Shown here: one piece after another, positions 55,210 to 64,000 of the stretch
Layout: every line of letters begins with the position of its first letter
How positions within the stretch are numbered: the stretch's first letter is position 1
From: Ceratotherium simum simum
Taxonomy: Eukaryota > Chordata > Mammalia > Perissodactyla > Rhinocerotidae
Length of the DNA stretch: 64,000 nt
NCBI RefSeq assembly: GCF_000283155.1
Contig: NW_004454207.1
Coordinates: 17,889,608-17,953,607, forward strand
Direction of reading: 5' to 3'
The notes under the pieces: generated by a model
The model's input: only the letters and a program-made list of their open reading frames with translations
What the model was told of the DNA's origin: nothing
Databases searched by the model: none
Program-made: the position numbers and the translations under genes

Positions 55210-55889
55210 GACCAGAGAGAGAGGGAGGCAGTAGAGCAGTCTGAATTCCCTACTTTTGGCATGAGAAAAATATGTGTTTCTAGTGGTCACTGCCAAGATT
55301 ACCTGGCTAAAGCAATTTTGCTAATAGCCCAATCAAGGAAGCTGGGTACCAGGTGAGGCACCTCAGCAGCAAGAGACTATGGGATGTTCTGTTACATAAG
55401 GGCCTCTCCTGTCAGGGAACAGCATAATAGAGAGGATTCTCAGAGACCCATGAAGAACCTACATGTGTGTCCAATGAGCAAATCAGTATTCGGGCACTGC
55501 CTCAGAGGGCATCATCAGCCTGTCAATAGTAGTCACAGAAGCAGGAATAGCCACAGAGAGGGTTAAGCTTTAAAGAGAGAGGGGAGAGAGATGTCTCAGA
55601 GACAGACTCTGCCCAAACCTCCCAGCTCAAACGCAATAGTCAGGACTGCCACTCAAGACTGACCTGAGGATAAGGAAAGGAGATGAAATTTAAAACAACT
55701 TTGAAATTAATGCTTTAATTTGAACTAAATTTTAATAACCAAAAGTGGCCACGAAGCTATGGAATCTTCATAAGATCATATTCCTGTACTGGAAAGGGAG
55801 ATCCAACAGTGCAGGAGAGAAAACAGTAACTGGAAACACTACAGCCACTTTATCTTTAAGTGTGAGCCACCAAGCTCCCACTTCAACAA
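55210..55889. other. Unassigned DNA
   Basis: No recognisable gene or repeat. Contains a GA-rich patch near 55573-55590. Confidence 0.4.
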
Positions 55890-55894
55890 AGGAC

Positions 55895-56291
55895 TATCTT
55901 AATCTGCTAGGGCTGCCATAACAAAATATCAGAGCTTGAGTGCCTTAAATAACAGAAATTTATTTTCTCACAGTCTTAGAGGCTGGAAAGTCCAAGACCA
56001 AGGTTCTGGTAGGGTTCAGTTTCTGGTGAGAGCTCTCTTCTTGGCTTGCAGGTGACTACCTTCTTGCTGAATTTTCACATAGTGGAGAGAGAGAGAGAGA
56101 GAGCGCTCTTTGGTTATTTCTTCCTCTTTTATAAGGACACCAATTATGTCTGATCAGAGCTCTACCTTTATGACCTCATTTGACCTTAATCAGCTCCTTA
56201 AAGGCCTTAGCTCCAATACAGTCACATGGGGGGTTAGGGCTTCAAGGCTTCAACATAAGAATTTTAGGGGGACACAATTAGGTCCATAGCA
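55895..56291 (-). mobile_element. MLT1-type (ERVL-MaLR) solo LTR
   Basis: Antisense solo LTR. On the plus strand: CTGCTAGGGCTGCCATAACA, AACAGAAATTTATTTTCTCA (complement of the polyadenylation region), GAGGCTGGAAAGTCCAAGAC, a (GA)n tract at 56083-56103, and GGGGGACACAATTAGGTCCA near the end. A 5-bp target duplication AGGAC lies at 55890-55894 and 56292-56296. Non-coding. Confidence 0.88.
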
Positions 56292-56296
56292 AGGAC

Positions 56297-56801
56297 CTCT
56301 TGCCATGTGGCATAAACTGTTTAGAGACATGATAGGATAGAGAAAACCAGGCTGGGAAATGATTTTCTATCCCACGCCTAGGTCAGGACATTACAATTTC
56401 AAATGGAAACAAGAACCTTCAGACCTTCATTAAATCTCAGTTGTTTGGTCATGATTAAGACCAAAGGAACTATAAAGCTGATTGGAAACGCAGAGGACCC
56501 ACTCTTTGTCTCCAATGCCATAGGTAGCTGATGCTGCCAATTCCTGAGGCTTTTAGGGGGAGGATTTTCAAAATAGTTTAGCGTGGCATGAAAGTCAAAA
56601 TATGTTCTTCAAAAACTGAGATGTGCCACTGACTGGCAGTCTAGAACTTAGCAGTAGCAGGCCTAAAGTTAATCAACAGTGCATTGGAGAATACACATAG
56701 CAGGAATTATATTGAAAACTTATGGCCAAGTAAAAAGAAAGGTTACATCTGAAAATTACTTGTTAAGTTAAAATAGAGAGTCTGCTCTTAAAAAAGAAAT
56801 A
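56297..56801. other. Unassigned DNA
   Basis: 500 bases between the LTR and the Tigger element with no clear repeat. It might include the far 5' end of the L1M that resumes after the Tigger, but I could not show this. Confidence 0.35.
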
Positions 56802-57305
56802 CAGATCTTCCTCAACTTATGATGGAGTTACATCCCAATAAACCCATTGTAAGTTGAAAATATGCTAAGTCAAAAATGCATTTAGTACACCTAACCTACC
56901 AAACATCATAGCTTAGCCTAGCCTACCTTAAACGTGATCAGCACACTTACATTACCCTACAGTTGGGCAAAATCATCTAACACAAAGCCTACTTTATAAT
57001 AAAGTGTTGAATACCTCATGTAATTTATTGAATTCTGTACTGAAAGTGAAAAACAGATGGTTATATGGGTACAGAATGGTTGTAAGTGTATCTGCTGTTT
57101 ACTCTTGTGATAGCATGGCTGACTGGGAGCTGTGGCTCAATGCCATTACCTAGCATCACAAGACAATATTGTACTGCATATCACCAGCCTGGGAAAAGAT
57201 CAAAATTCAAAATTTTAAGTATGGTTTCTACTGAATGCATATCGCTTTCATACTCATAAATTTGAAAATTCATAAGTCAAACCATTGCAAGTTGGGGACC
57301 ATTTG
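56802..57305 (+). mobile_element. MER2-type Tigger (Tc1/mariner) DNA transposon
   Basis: Non-autonomous Tigger. Left end CAGATCTTCCTCAACTTATG mirrors the right end around TTGCAAGTTGGGGACCATTTG. The target TA is duplicated at 56800-56801 and 57306-57307, as expected for this superfamily. Internal text such as CCTAACCTACCAAACATCAT and TAACACAAAGCCTACTTTAT is well preserved. No transposase frame. Confidence 0.9.
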
Positions 57306-58233
57306 TAGTTCTGACTTCCCGTTTCAGGTCTGACAAGTAAAGAGCTTGGAAGTACTCACTTCTGTTCTCACAACAAGAAAAGGGCTGTTCTCAAAGTGAA
57401 AATCAATAATTCTTCTTAGATTCCTCAGAGAATTGAGGTCACAGGCAAAATATTGTCCCCAAAACTGGAGACACAGATAGGCAGATACAAAGAATCACAG
57501 CTTACTGGGAGCAGAAGTCCACAGCTAGAGCCAGAATAGTAGGAAAACTTTACATTGTAATTGATGAATTGCTGGAGGCTCAGTGTAGACTAACTTGGGA
57601 ATTAAAAACTCCAAGGGGGCCCATTCTTAGCTGTCCCCCTCCCCAACATACCCTTTCCTGAGTTTTACCTCCAGGAGCCCTAGTGAGTTCTCACTATAAA
57701 GATCAGAGAAAAATACTCTTATACTTTAGGGAGAAGGAGAGGAAAAGCAACACTTTTGAAATACTCCCCAGAGCTCTCTGTTCTCCTTAACAAGTCCTGC
57801 CCTCAAGGGAAACTATTTTACCAGAGCCTAATCAACTGGGGTTTTACCAAAGTCTAACTCACATGGGGGAAGGGATGTACCCAACCCAGCCCTCTCTAAT
57901 CTTCCCTATGGCAGAATGGAAGTACCCAACCCAGGCTCACTAAAATATTGAGACCTAATCATCAAACTATAGAATCTTCTCCTTCTCCCCATCTTACCAC
58001 CACATCAATAGGGCTCATGTATAATAATGGCGTATTACAGCTAAAAGGACTGGATGCCTCAGACCCTAAATAGGAGTTGCTAGGAAAATCCACAGATAAT
58101 AGGGGAGAAAAAACAAGGACACTGGAGGAAATTTTAGCCTCTGACACCACAATTACAGCAAATAGTAAACACAGCCTAACTCCTAGCCAGATAGACTTAA
58201 ACCACACACTAAAGCCTGTATACCTGATACATC

Positions 58234-58631
58234 ATGTTTGGCTTTCAACAAAAAATTGCAAGGCATACTAAAAGACAAAAAGCACAGTCTGAATGGACAA
58301 AGCAAGCATCAGAACCTGACTCAGATATGGCAGAGATTTTGGAATTATCAGATTGGGAATTTAAAATAACTATGATTAATATGCTAAAGGATCTAATGGG
58401 AAAAAAGTGGACAACATGTAAGAAAAGATAAGTAATGTAATCAGAGAGATGGAAACTCTAAGAAAGAATCGAAAGAAAATGCTAGAAATCAAAAACACTG
58501 TAATAGAAATGAAGAATGTTTCTGATGGATTCATCCATAGACTGTACACAGCCAAGGAAAGAATCAGTGAGCTTGAAGATATATCAATCGAAACTTCCAA
58601 AACTGAAATACACAGAGAAAAAAAAGAATAA
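58234..58631 (+). pseudogene. L1M ORF1 remnant (N terminus and coiled coil)
   Basis: ORF1p is the L1 RNA-binding chaperone. Two adjoining frames (58234-58431 and 58449-58631) carry recognisable ORF1p text. The first has DSDMAEILELSDWEFKITMI; the second has the heptad-rich coiled coil with LEIKNTVIEMKNVSDGF and ERISELEDISIET. They are separated by an in-frame stop and a change of frame. RNA-binding-domain sequence follows to about 59190 without an open frame. Confidence 0.8.
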
Positions 58632-59593
58632 AAAAGACCAAACAGAATATCCAATAACTGTATGACAATTACAAAAGTGTGACATACATGTAATATCAAT
58701 ACTGGAAGGAGAGGAAAGAGAGAAAGGAAGAGGAGAAATATTTGAAGTTTTAATGGCTGAGAATTTTCCAAAATTAAAGACAGATACCAAACCACAGGTC
58801 CAGGAAGCTACAGCACAAGAAGCAGGATAAATACCAAAAAATTGACATCTAGGCATATCATTCAAACTGCAGAAAGTCAAAGACAAAGAGAAAATCTTGA
58901 AATAAGCCAGAGAAAAATTGCCTTACCTACAGAGGAACAAAGATAAGAATTAAATCAGACTTCTTTTCAGAAACTATGCAAGCAAGAAGAGAGTGCAGTG
59001 AAATAGTTAAAGTACTGAAAGAACAAACTACTAATCTAGAATTCGACATCTGATAAAAATTCTTCAAAAGTGAAGACAAAGACTTTCTCAGACAAACAAA
59101 AACAGAGGAAATTTGTCATCAGTTGACCTGCTTTGCAAGAAATGTTAAAAGAAGTTCCTCAGAGAGAAGGAAAATGATATAGATCAGAAACTTGGATATA
59201 CATAAAGAAAGAAAAAATGTTAAAGAAGGAATAAATGAAAGTAAAATAAAGTCTTTTATTTTTCTTATTCTTAATTGATCTAACACGTAACAACTTGTTC
59301 AAAATAATAACAGCAACAATGTGTTCAGTGATTGCAGCTTATGTATAAGTGAAATGAATGACAGCTATGTAATAAGGGATGGAAGGAAGAATTCATAATA
59401 CCCTGTTATAAGGTACACGCACTACCTGTGAAACAGTATAGTGTTATTTGAAAGTGGACTTGAATTGGTTGTAAATGTATACTGCAAACTCTAGGGCAAC
59501 CCCCCAAAAAAATTTTTTTAAGTATAATTGATATGCTAAGTCAGGAGAGAAAATGAAATCATGTAAATTCCCAATGAAAACCAGAGAAGGCAG

Positions 59594-59833
59594 CAGCCGG
59601 CCCCGTGGCGTAGCAGTTAAGTGTGCTCACTCCACTGCTGGCGGCCTGGGTTTGGAACCCGGCACGCACCAACGCACCGCTTCTCAGGCCATGCTGTGGT
59701 GGCGTCCCACATAAAGTGAAGGAAGATCAGCACGGATGTTAGCTCAGGGCCAGTCTTTCTCAGCAAAAAGAGGAGGATTGCCATGGATGTTAGCTCAGGG
59801 CTGATCTTCCTCACCAAAAAAAAAAAAAAGAAA
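59594..59833 (+). mobile_element. ERE SINE nested in L1M
   Basis: Sense ERE: CAGCCGGCCCCGTGGCGTAG, a B-box-like GGTTTGGAACCCGG, and two tail units. The second tail unit still pairs partly (GAGGAGGATTGCC against GATCTTCCTC). A tail of about 15 A. Target duplications of 18 bases, GAAAACCAGAGAAGGCAG (59576-59593) and GAAAAATAGAGAAGGCAG (59834-59851), with two differences. Confidence 0.95.
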
Positions 59834-60314
59834 GAAAAATAGAGAAGGCAGAAAAAGAATGGAAGACAAAAAAAAAAAAAAAGAAATGAATAAAAAGGGC
59901 AACAAATGGAAAAAAGTTACCAATATTGTAGATATTAATCCAAATATATCAATAATCACTTTAAATGTGAATGGTCTAAATACACTAATTGAAAGACTGA
60001 GACAGTAAGAGGGGATAAAAAAACGAGACCAAACTAGACGTTGTCTACAAGAAATTCACTTTAAATATAAAGACAGATGAATTTAATGTAAAGGGATGGA
60101 GAAAGATATACCAGGCAGACATTCATCAAAAGAAAGCTGGACTAGCTACATTAATTTTAGGCAAAGCAGGTTTCATAGCAAGGAAAATGATCACTAATAA
60201 AGAAGTGCATTATATAACGATAAAACAGTTGAATTTCCAACAAAACATAACAATCCTTAATGTGTATGTTCCTAGCAACAGAGCATCAAAATATATGAGG
60301 CAAAAACTGATAGA

Positions 60315-60671
60315 ATGCAAGGGAAAATAGATAAATCCACTATTATAATGGGAGACTTCAACACCCTTCAATCAGTAATTGACAGATCCAGCAGGCAGAA
60401 AATCAGTAAGGACATAGTTGAACTGAAAAGTACTATTAGTCAACCAGATCTAATTCACATTCATAGAATTCTTAATCCAACAACAGTAGAATATACATTC
60501 TTCTCAAGCTCACATGGAACATTCACCAAGATAGATCACATTCTGGGCCATAAAGCACACCTTAACAAATTTAAAAGAACAGACATCATAAAAAATATGC
60601 TCTCAGACCACAAAGGAATTAAAATAGAAATCAATAAAAGAAGGATAGCTGGAGAATCCCCAAATATTTAG
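60315..60671 (+). pseudogene. L1M ORF2 remnant: C-terminal half of the endonuclease
   Basis: The best preserved frame of this L1M. It shows IIMGDFNT, with the aspartate and asparagine of the endonuclease active site. It also has EYTFFSSSHGTFTKIDHILG and LSDHKGIKIEIN, containing the SDH motif with the catalytic histidine. The upstream half of the endonuclease (59945-60310) is in broken frames (AATGTGAATGGTCTAAATAC encodes the NVNGLN start). ORF1/ORF2 separation by an ERE is incidental. Confidence 0.88.
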
Positions 60672-61399
60672 AGATTAAACAATACAATTCTAAATAACAC
60701 ATAGATCAAAGAACTCTCAAGAGAAATTCAAAAATATTTTTAACTAAATGAAAATAAAAATAAAACCTACCAAAATTAGTGGGATGCAGCAAAACTAGTG
60801 CTTAAAGGGAAATTTATAGTATTGAATGTATATATTAGAAAAGAAGAGTGATCTAAAATCAGTAATGTAAGCTTCCACCTTAGGAAACTAGAAAAAGAGG
60901 AACAAATTAAATCCAAATAAGCAGAAAAAAAGAAATAATGAAAATCAGAGCAGAAATCACTGAAATTGCAAACAGGAAATCAATAGAGAAAATCAAAGAA
61001 AACAAAAACTAGTACTCTGAAAAGATCAAAACATCTGATCAGGCTAACCAAGAAAAAAAAAGAGAAGACACAAATTACTAATATCAGAAATGAAAGAGAG
61101 GCCATCCCTACTGATCTCATGAACATTAAAAGGATAATAAAAGAATATTTTGAAAAACTCTATGCCACAAATTTGATAACTTAGATGCAATGGACCAATT
61201 CTTTGCAAGACACAGTCTATTAAAACTCACACAGGAGAAATAGATAATCTCAATAGGCCTACAGTTATTAAAGAAATTGAAATCAATAATTAATAACCTT
61301 CCAAAACAGAAAGCACCAGGCCGAGATGGTTTCTCTAGTGAATTTCACCAAATATCTAAGAAACAAATGATACGAATTCTCTGCAATCTGTTCCAAAAA

Positions 61400-63120
61400 A
61401 ACAGAAGCAGAATGAACACCTCCTAACTAATTCTATGAGGCCAGCATCACCTTAATACCAAAACCAGGCAAAGACACCACAAGAAAGGAAAACTACCAAT
61501 CAATATTTCTCATGAACATAGATGCAAAAATCCTCAGCAAAATATTAGCAAATAAAATACAACAATGTATAAAACAGATTATATACCACAACCAAATGTC
61601 ATTTATTCCAGGTATGCAAGGGTAGTTCAATATTTGAAAATCAATTAATGCAATCCATTACATCAACAAGCTACAGAAGAAAAATCATATGATCATACTG
61701 ATAGATGCAGAAAAAGCATTTGACAAGATCCAACACCCATTTATGATAAGCTCTCAGTAAACTAGAAACAAAGGGGAACTTTACTCAACTTGATACAGAA
61801 TATGTACCAAAAAAACTACAATGCAGATCATTCTTAGTGGTGAGAAACTAGATGCTTTTCACCTAAGATTAGGAACAAGGCAAGGATGATCCCTGTCACT
61901 ACTTCTTATCAAAATTGTACCAGAACGCCTAACTAATGCAATAAAGACACAAAAAGGAAATAAAATGGGTGCAGATTGAGAAGAAGGGAATAAAATTGTC
62001 TTTGTTTGCAGATGACATGATTGTATATGTAGAAAAATCTCAAAGAACTGACAAAAAAGTCTTCTGGACGTAATAATCAATTATAGTAAGGTTGCAGGAT
62101 TCAAGGTTAATATACAAAAGTCAGCTGCTTTCCTATATACCAGCAATGAGCAATTGGAATTTGAGATTTAAAAAACACAATACCATTTACATTAGCACCA
62201 AAAAAATGAAATACTTAGGTATAAACTTAGTAAATATGTAAAAGATCTTTGTAAGGAAAACTACAAAACTCCGAGGAAAAAAATCAAAGAAGATCTAAAT
62301 AAATGGATAGATATTTCACGTTCATGGATAGGAAGAGTCAATATTGTTAAGATGTTATTCTTCCCAACTTGATATATAGATTCAATGCAATCCCAATAAA
62401 AATCGCCGCAAGTTACCTTGTGGATATTGACAAACTGATTTTAAAGTTTATATGGAGAGGCAAAATACCCAAAATAACCAATACAATATTGCAAAAGAAC
62501 ACAGTCAGAGGACTGACAATACTAAACTTCAAGACTTACTAAAAAGCCACAGTAATCATGATAGTGTGGTGTTGTCAAAAGAATAGACAAATCAATTTAA
62601 TTGACTAAAAAGCCCTGAAATATACCCACACAAATATAAGCAACTGATCATTGACAAAGGAGCAAAGGCAATCCAATGGAGAAAGGATAATCTTTTCAAC
62701 AAACAGTGCTTAACAACTGCACATTCACATTTAACAAAATGAATCTGGACACTGACCTTACAAGCTTTATGAAAATTAACTCAAAATGAGTCATAGATCT
62801 ACTGTAAAATGCAAAATTATATAACTTCTAGAAGATAGTACAGGAGAACATTTCGGTGATCTTGGGTTTGACAACGAGATTTTAGATAAAACACTAAAAG
62901 CATGATCCATGAAAGGAAAAAATACATAAGCTAGACTTCATTAAAATAAAAAACTTCTGCTCTGCAAAAGACAATATTAAGAGAATGAAAAGACAAGCAA
63001 TATTCTGGGAGAAAATATTTGCAAAAAACACGTCTGATAAGGTACTTGTATCCAAAACATACAAAGAACTCTTAAACCTCAACAATAACAAAAAAAATGA
63101 ACAACCCAATTAAAAAGTTG
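61400..63120 (+). pseudogene. L1M ORF2 remnant: reverse transcriptase and C-terminal part
   Basis: Reverse transcriptase text survives in pieces. AACATAGATGCAAAAATCCT encodes the NIDAKIL block, [14 protein letters not shown] is encoded from about 61701, and FADDM (the YXDD-type active site) lies at 62005-62019. The latter two are in different frames, so at least one indel lies between them. Downstream text resembles ORF2 to about 63136. No long frame is left. Confidence 0.8.
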
Positions 63121-63136
63121 GCAAAGATCTAAACAG

Positions 63137-63768
63137 GAGAGTGAAGTCAGCATCATGGCGGAGTGAGCTTTCCCATGAACTCTTCCCCAGATAAGATACA
63201 ACAAAAGGAACAGTCACAGACCAATAACGGAATCCCAGACAGTGAAAAGCTAGATTGGAAAGATCCACACTGCTACGCATCTGAGAGTGGAACTGCTGGG
63301 CCCCTGGAGGAAGTGGGGAGAGGTAAGGAGAACTCCTCTCCCTCCCCATCAGATCAGCGATCCCAGTTGGTGCGGCTCCCAGAGAGGGGGGAGGGGCGGC
63401 CCTCGGCGGGGAACCCGTAGCTCTTCGGGCTCTCTCAGCCAGTGGGAAACTCCCGCACAGAGGACTCAGAAGAGCCACAGGGCTACCATCAACATCTGAG
63501 CACCCCAGAGAGTGGATAACAAGGGGTGAATGAGAGGCCCCCCATGCCAGGGACCCAGAGGGCAAAAGAGAGAGCCCTCCCTCCCCACAAACCGGACCCT
63601 GCAGCTCAGCCAACCAAACCAAACTGAGCGATCCAACCCCAGGATCGCAGTGGAAAAACCGAGGATCACAGCGGAAAAACCGCAGCAGAGTGCAGGGGTC
63701 TTAGATTACACAGCCCTTTACCACAACACAGTGGCGGCGTGTGGAAATTGCAACCAGAGATTTCCAGG
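63137..63768 (+). promoter_or_regulatory. 5' UTR (internal promoter) of a young L1
   Basis: GC- and CpG-rich text begins abruptly within old L1M ORF2 (junction 63137-63141). CATCATGGCGG at 63151-63161 near the extreme 5' end is a YY1-type site; in human L1 a YY1 site at the start fixes transcription initiation. A sense short frame (ATG at 63175, stop at 63420) and an antisense open frame (63622-63110) overlap it. An intact 5' UTR implies a full-length insertion. The 3' half and the right target duplication lie outside the window. Confidence 0.85.
63175..63420 (+). CDS. Upstream open reading frame in the L1 5' UTR
   Basis: ATG at 63175 opens an 81-codon frame beginning MNSSPDKIQQKEQS and ending ...RPSAGNP. 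It is hydrophilic, with no known domain. It precedes ORF1 by about 350 bases. Presence of an upstream frame is seen directly; translation or a role in controlling ORF1 is inference. Confidence 0.35.
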   Translation: MNSSPDKIQQKEQSQTNNGIPDSEKLDWKDPHCYASESGTAGPLEEVGRGKENSSPSPSDQRSQLVRLPERGEGRPSAGNP

Positions 63769-64000
63769 ATGAGGAAAAACAAAGCCAACACAGGAACCAC
63801 AATGCAAAGATATATGAAATCACCAGACCAGAAGGAAAATGACAAGCACCCAGAAACCAACCCTGAAGACACAGAAATCCATAACCTAAATGACAGAGAT
63901 TTTAAAATAGCTATCATAAAAACACTCAACGAAATACGAGACAACACAGACAAACAATTCAATGAGATTAGGAGTTTCTTCACAAAAGAGATTGAAATCA
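63769..64000 (+). CDS. L1 ORF1 (ORF1p), N-terminal part, cut by the window edge
   Basis: ATG at 63769 opens an uninterrupted frame to the last base (77 codons, no stop). It starts MRKNKANTGTTMQRYMKSPD, and the end includes IAIIKTLNEIRDNTDKQFNE, a heptad-type start of the ORF1p coiled coil. The family protein trimerises through this coiled coil and binds L1 RNA in the cytoplasm as part of the retrotransposition RNP. The start was chosen because it is the first ATG after the 5' UTR that gives the typical short basic N terminus. Intactness of the rest cannot be judged here. Confidence 0.88.
   Translation, partial: MRKNKANTGTTMQRYMKSPDQKENDKHPETNPEDTEIHNLNDRDFKIAIIKTLNEIRDNTDKQFNEIRSFFTKEIEI

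Larger units (their letters stand above)
57308..63136 (+). mobile_element. Old, nearly complete L1M element
   Basis: A sense L1M spanning 5' UTR (57308-58030), ORF1 remnant (about 58040-59190), spacer, and ORF2 remnant (about 59930 onward). It is interrupted by an ERE at 59594-59833. The 5' UTR shows GTACTCACTTCTGTTCTCAC, GCTGGAGGCTCAGTGTAGAC and CAAGTCCTGCCCTCAAGGG. The ORF2 text continues to GGCAAAGATCTAAACAG at 63120-63136, where a young L1 begins. The 3' end is therefore outside the window. Many stops and frame changes; inactive. Confidence 0.85.
63137..64000 (+). mobile_element. Young L1, 5' end only, inserted in L1M
   Basis: The unit comprises 5' UTR plus the ORF1 start. The rich CpG content, absence of stops in ORF1 so far, and sharp junction with the decayed L1M all point to a recent insertion. 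It is plausibly the same subfamily as the four 3' ends elsewhere in the window (9560, 20700, 34320, 39190), but the 5' and 3' ends are never seen together here. Whether it is full length and active must be read from the adjoining sequence. Confidence 0.85.

Noticed and set aside
54907..55296. 129-codon frame on the minus strand
   Set aside because: Runs through an ERE SINE and both target duplications; a composite of unrelated sequence.
58376..58795. 139-codon hydrophobic frame on the minus strand
   Set aside because: Antisense of L1M ORF1, whose coiled coil is readable on the plus strand.

Overview
This is 64 kb of mammalian nuclear DNA, almost certainly from a perissodactyl and most likely an equid. 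The key evidence is eight copies of the tRNA-Ser-derived ERE SINE (signature GGCCGGCCCCGTGGC, poly-A tail), most flanked by clear target-site duplications. There are also several L1 insertions that share one lineage-specific 3' end. Base composition is AT-rich throughout. I found no exon, tRNA, rRNA, CRISPR array, operon or bacterial-type gene. The window reads as intergenic or deep intronic DNA made of layered transposable elements.

Layout. 1-8 kb: ancient MIR, L2 and LTR copies, a MIR split by an LTR, and a low-repeat block at 6.4-6.8 kb. 8.2-9.8 kb: a 5'-inverted L1 inside a hAT-type DNA transposon. 9.8-20.9 kb: MIR, three ERE SINEs, three DNA-transposon fossils, old L1 pieces and two more L1 3' ends. 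21-24.9 kb: broken antisense old L1 followed by an LTR-like element. 25-31.5 kb: mostly unassigned DNA with one long L2, two MIRs and a MER5A-type element. 31.5-39.3 kb: an old antisense L1M carrying a nested ERE and a nested 2.5-kb L1, head-to-head with a second old sense L1M/HAL1-type piece. 39-56 kb: MIR, L2, microsatellites and three more EREs, one of them young-looking. 55.9-57.3 kb: an MLT1-type LTR and a MER2-type Tigger. 57.3-63.1 kb: an old, nearly complete sense L1M that contains an ERE. 63.14 kb to the end: the 5' UTR and first 77 codons of ORF1 of a young L1 that runs off the window.

How the parts relate. The only protein-coding content is retrotransposon-derived. L1 supplies ORF1p and ORF2p (endonuclease/reverse transcriptase), and the ERE SINEs depend on L1 machinery for mobilisation. 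Many insertions can be ordered by nesting: L2, MIR and L1M are oldest; hAT, LTR and Tigger copies are intermediate; ERE and the young L1s came last. The only candidate for live coding capacity is the L1 starting at about 63.14 kb, whose remainder lies outside the window.

Limits. Repeat families were assigned by eye from remembered consensus features, so subfamily names are approximate and boundaries are good to about 5-30 bases unless a target-site duplication is given. I did not find a new biological system. The items most worth checking are the young L1 with a reading frame antisense to its 5' UTR, the twin-primed L1, the perfect hairpin unit in the ERE tail, an unassigned repeat family with two copies here, and two low-repeat blocks that could be conserved non-coding elements.
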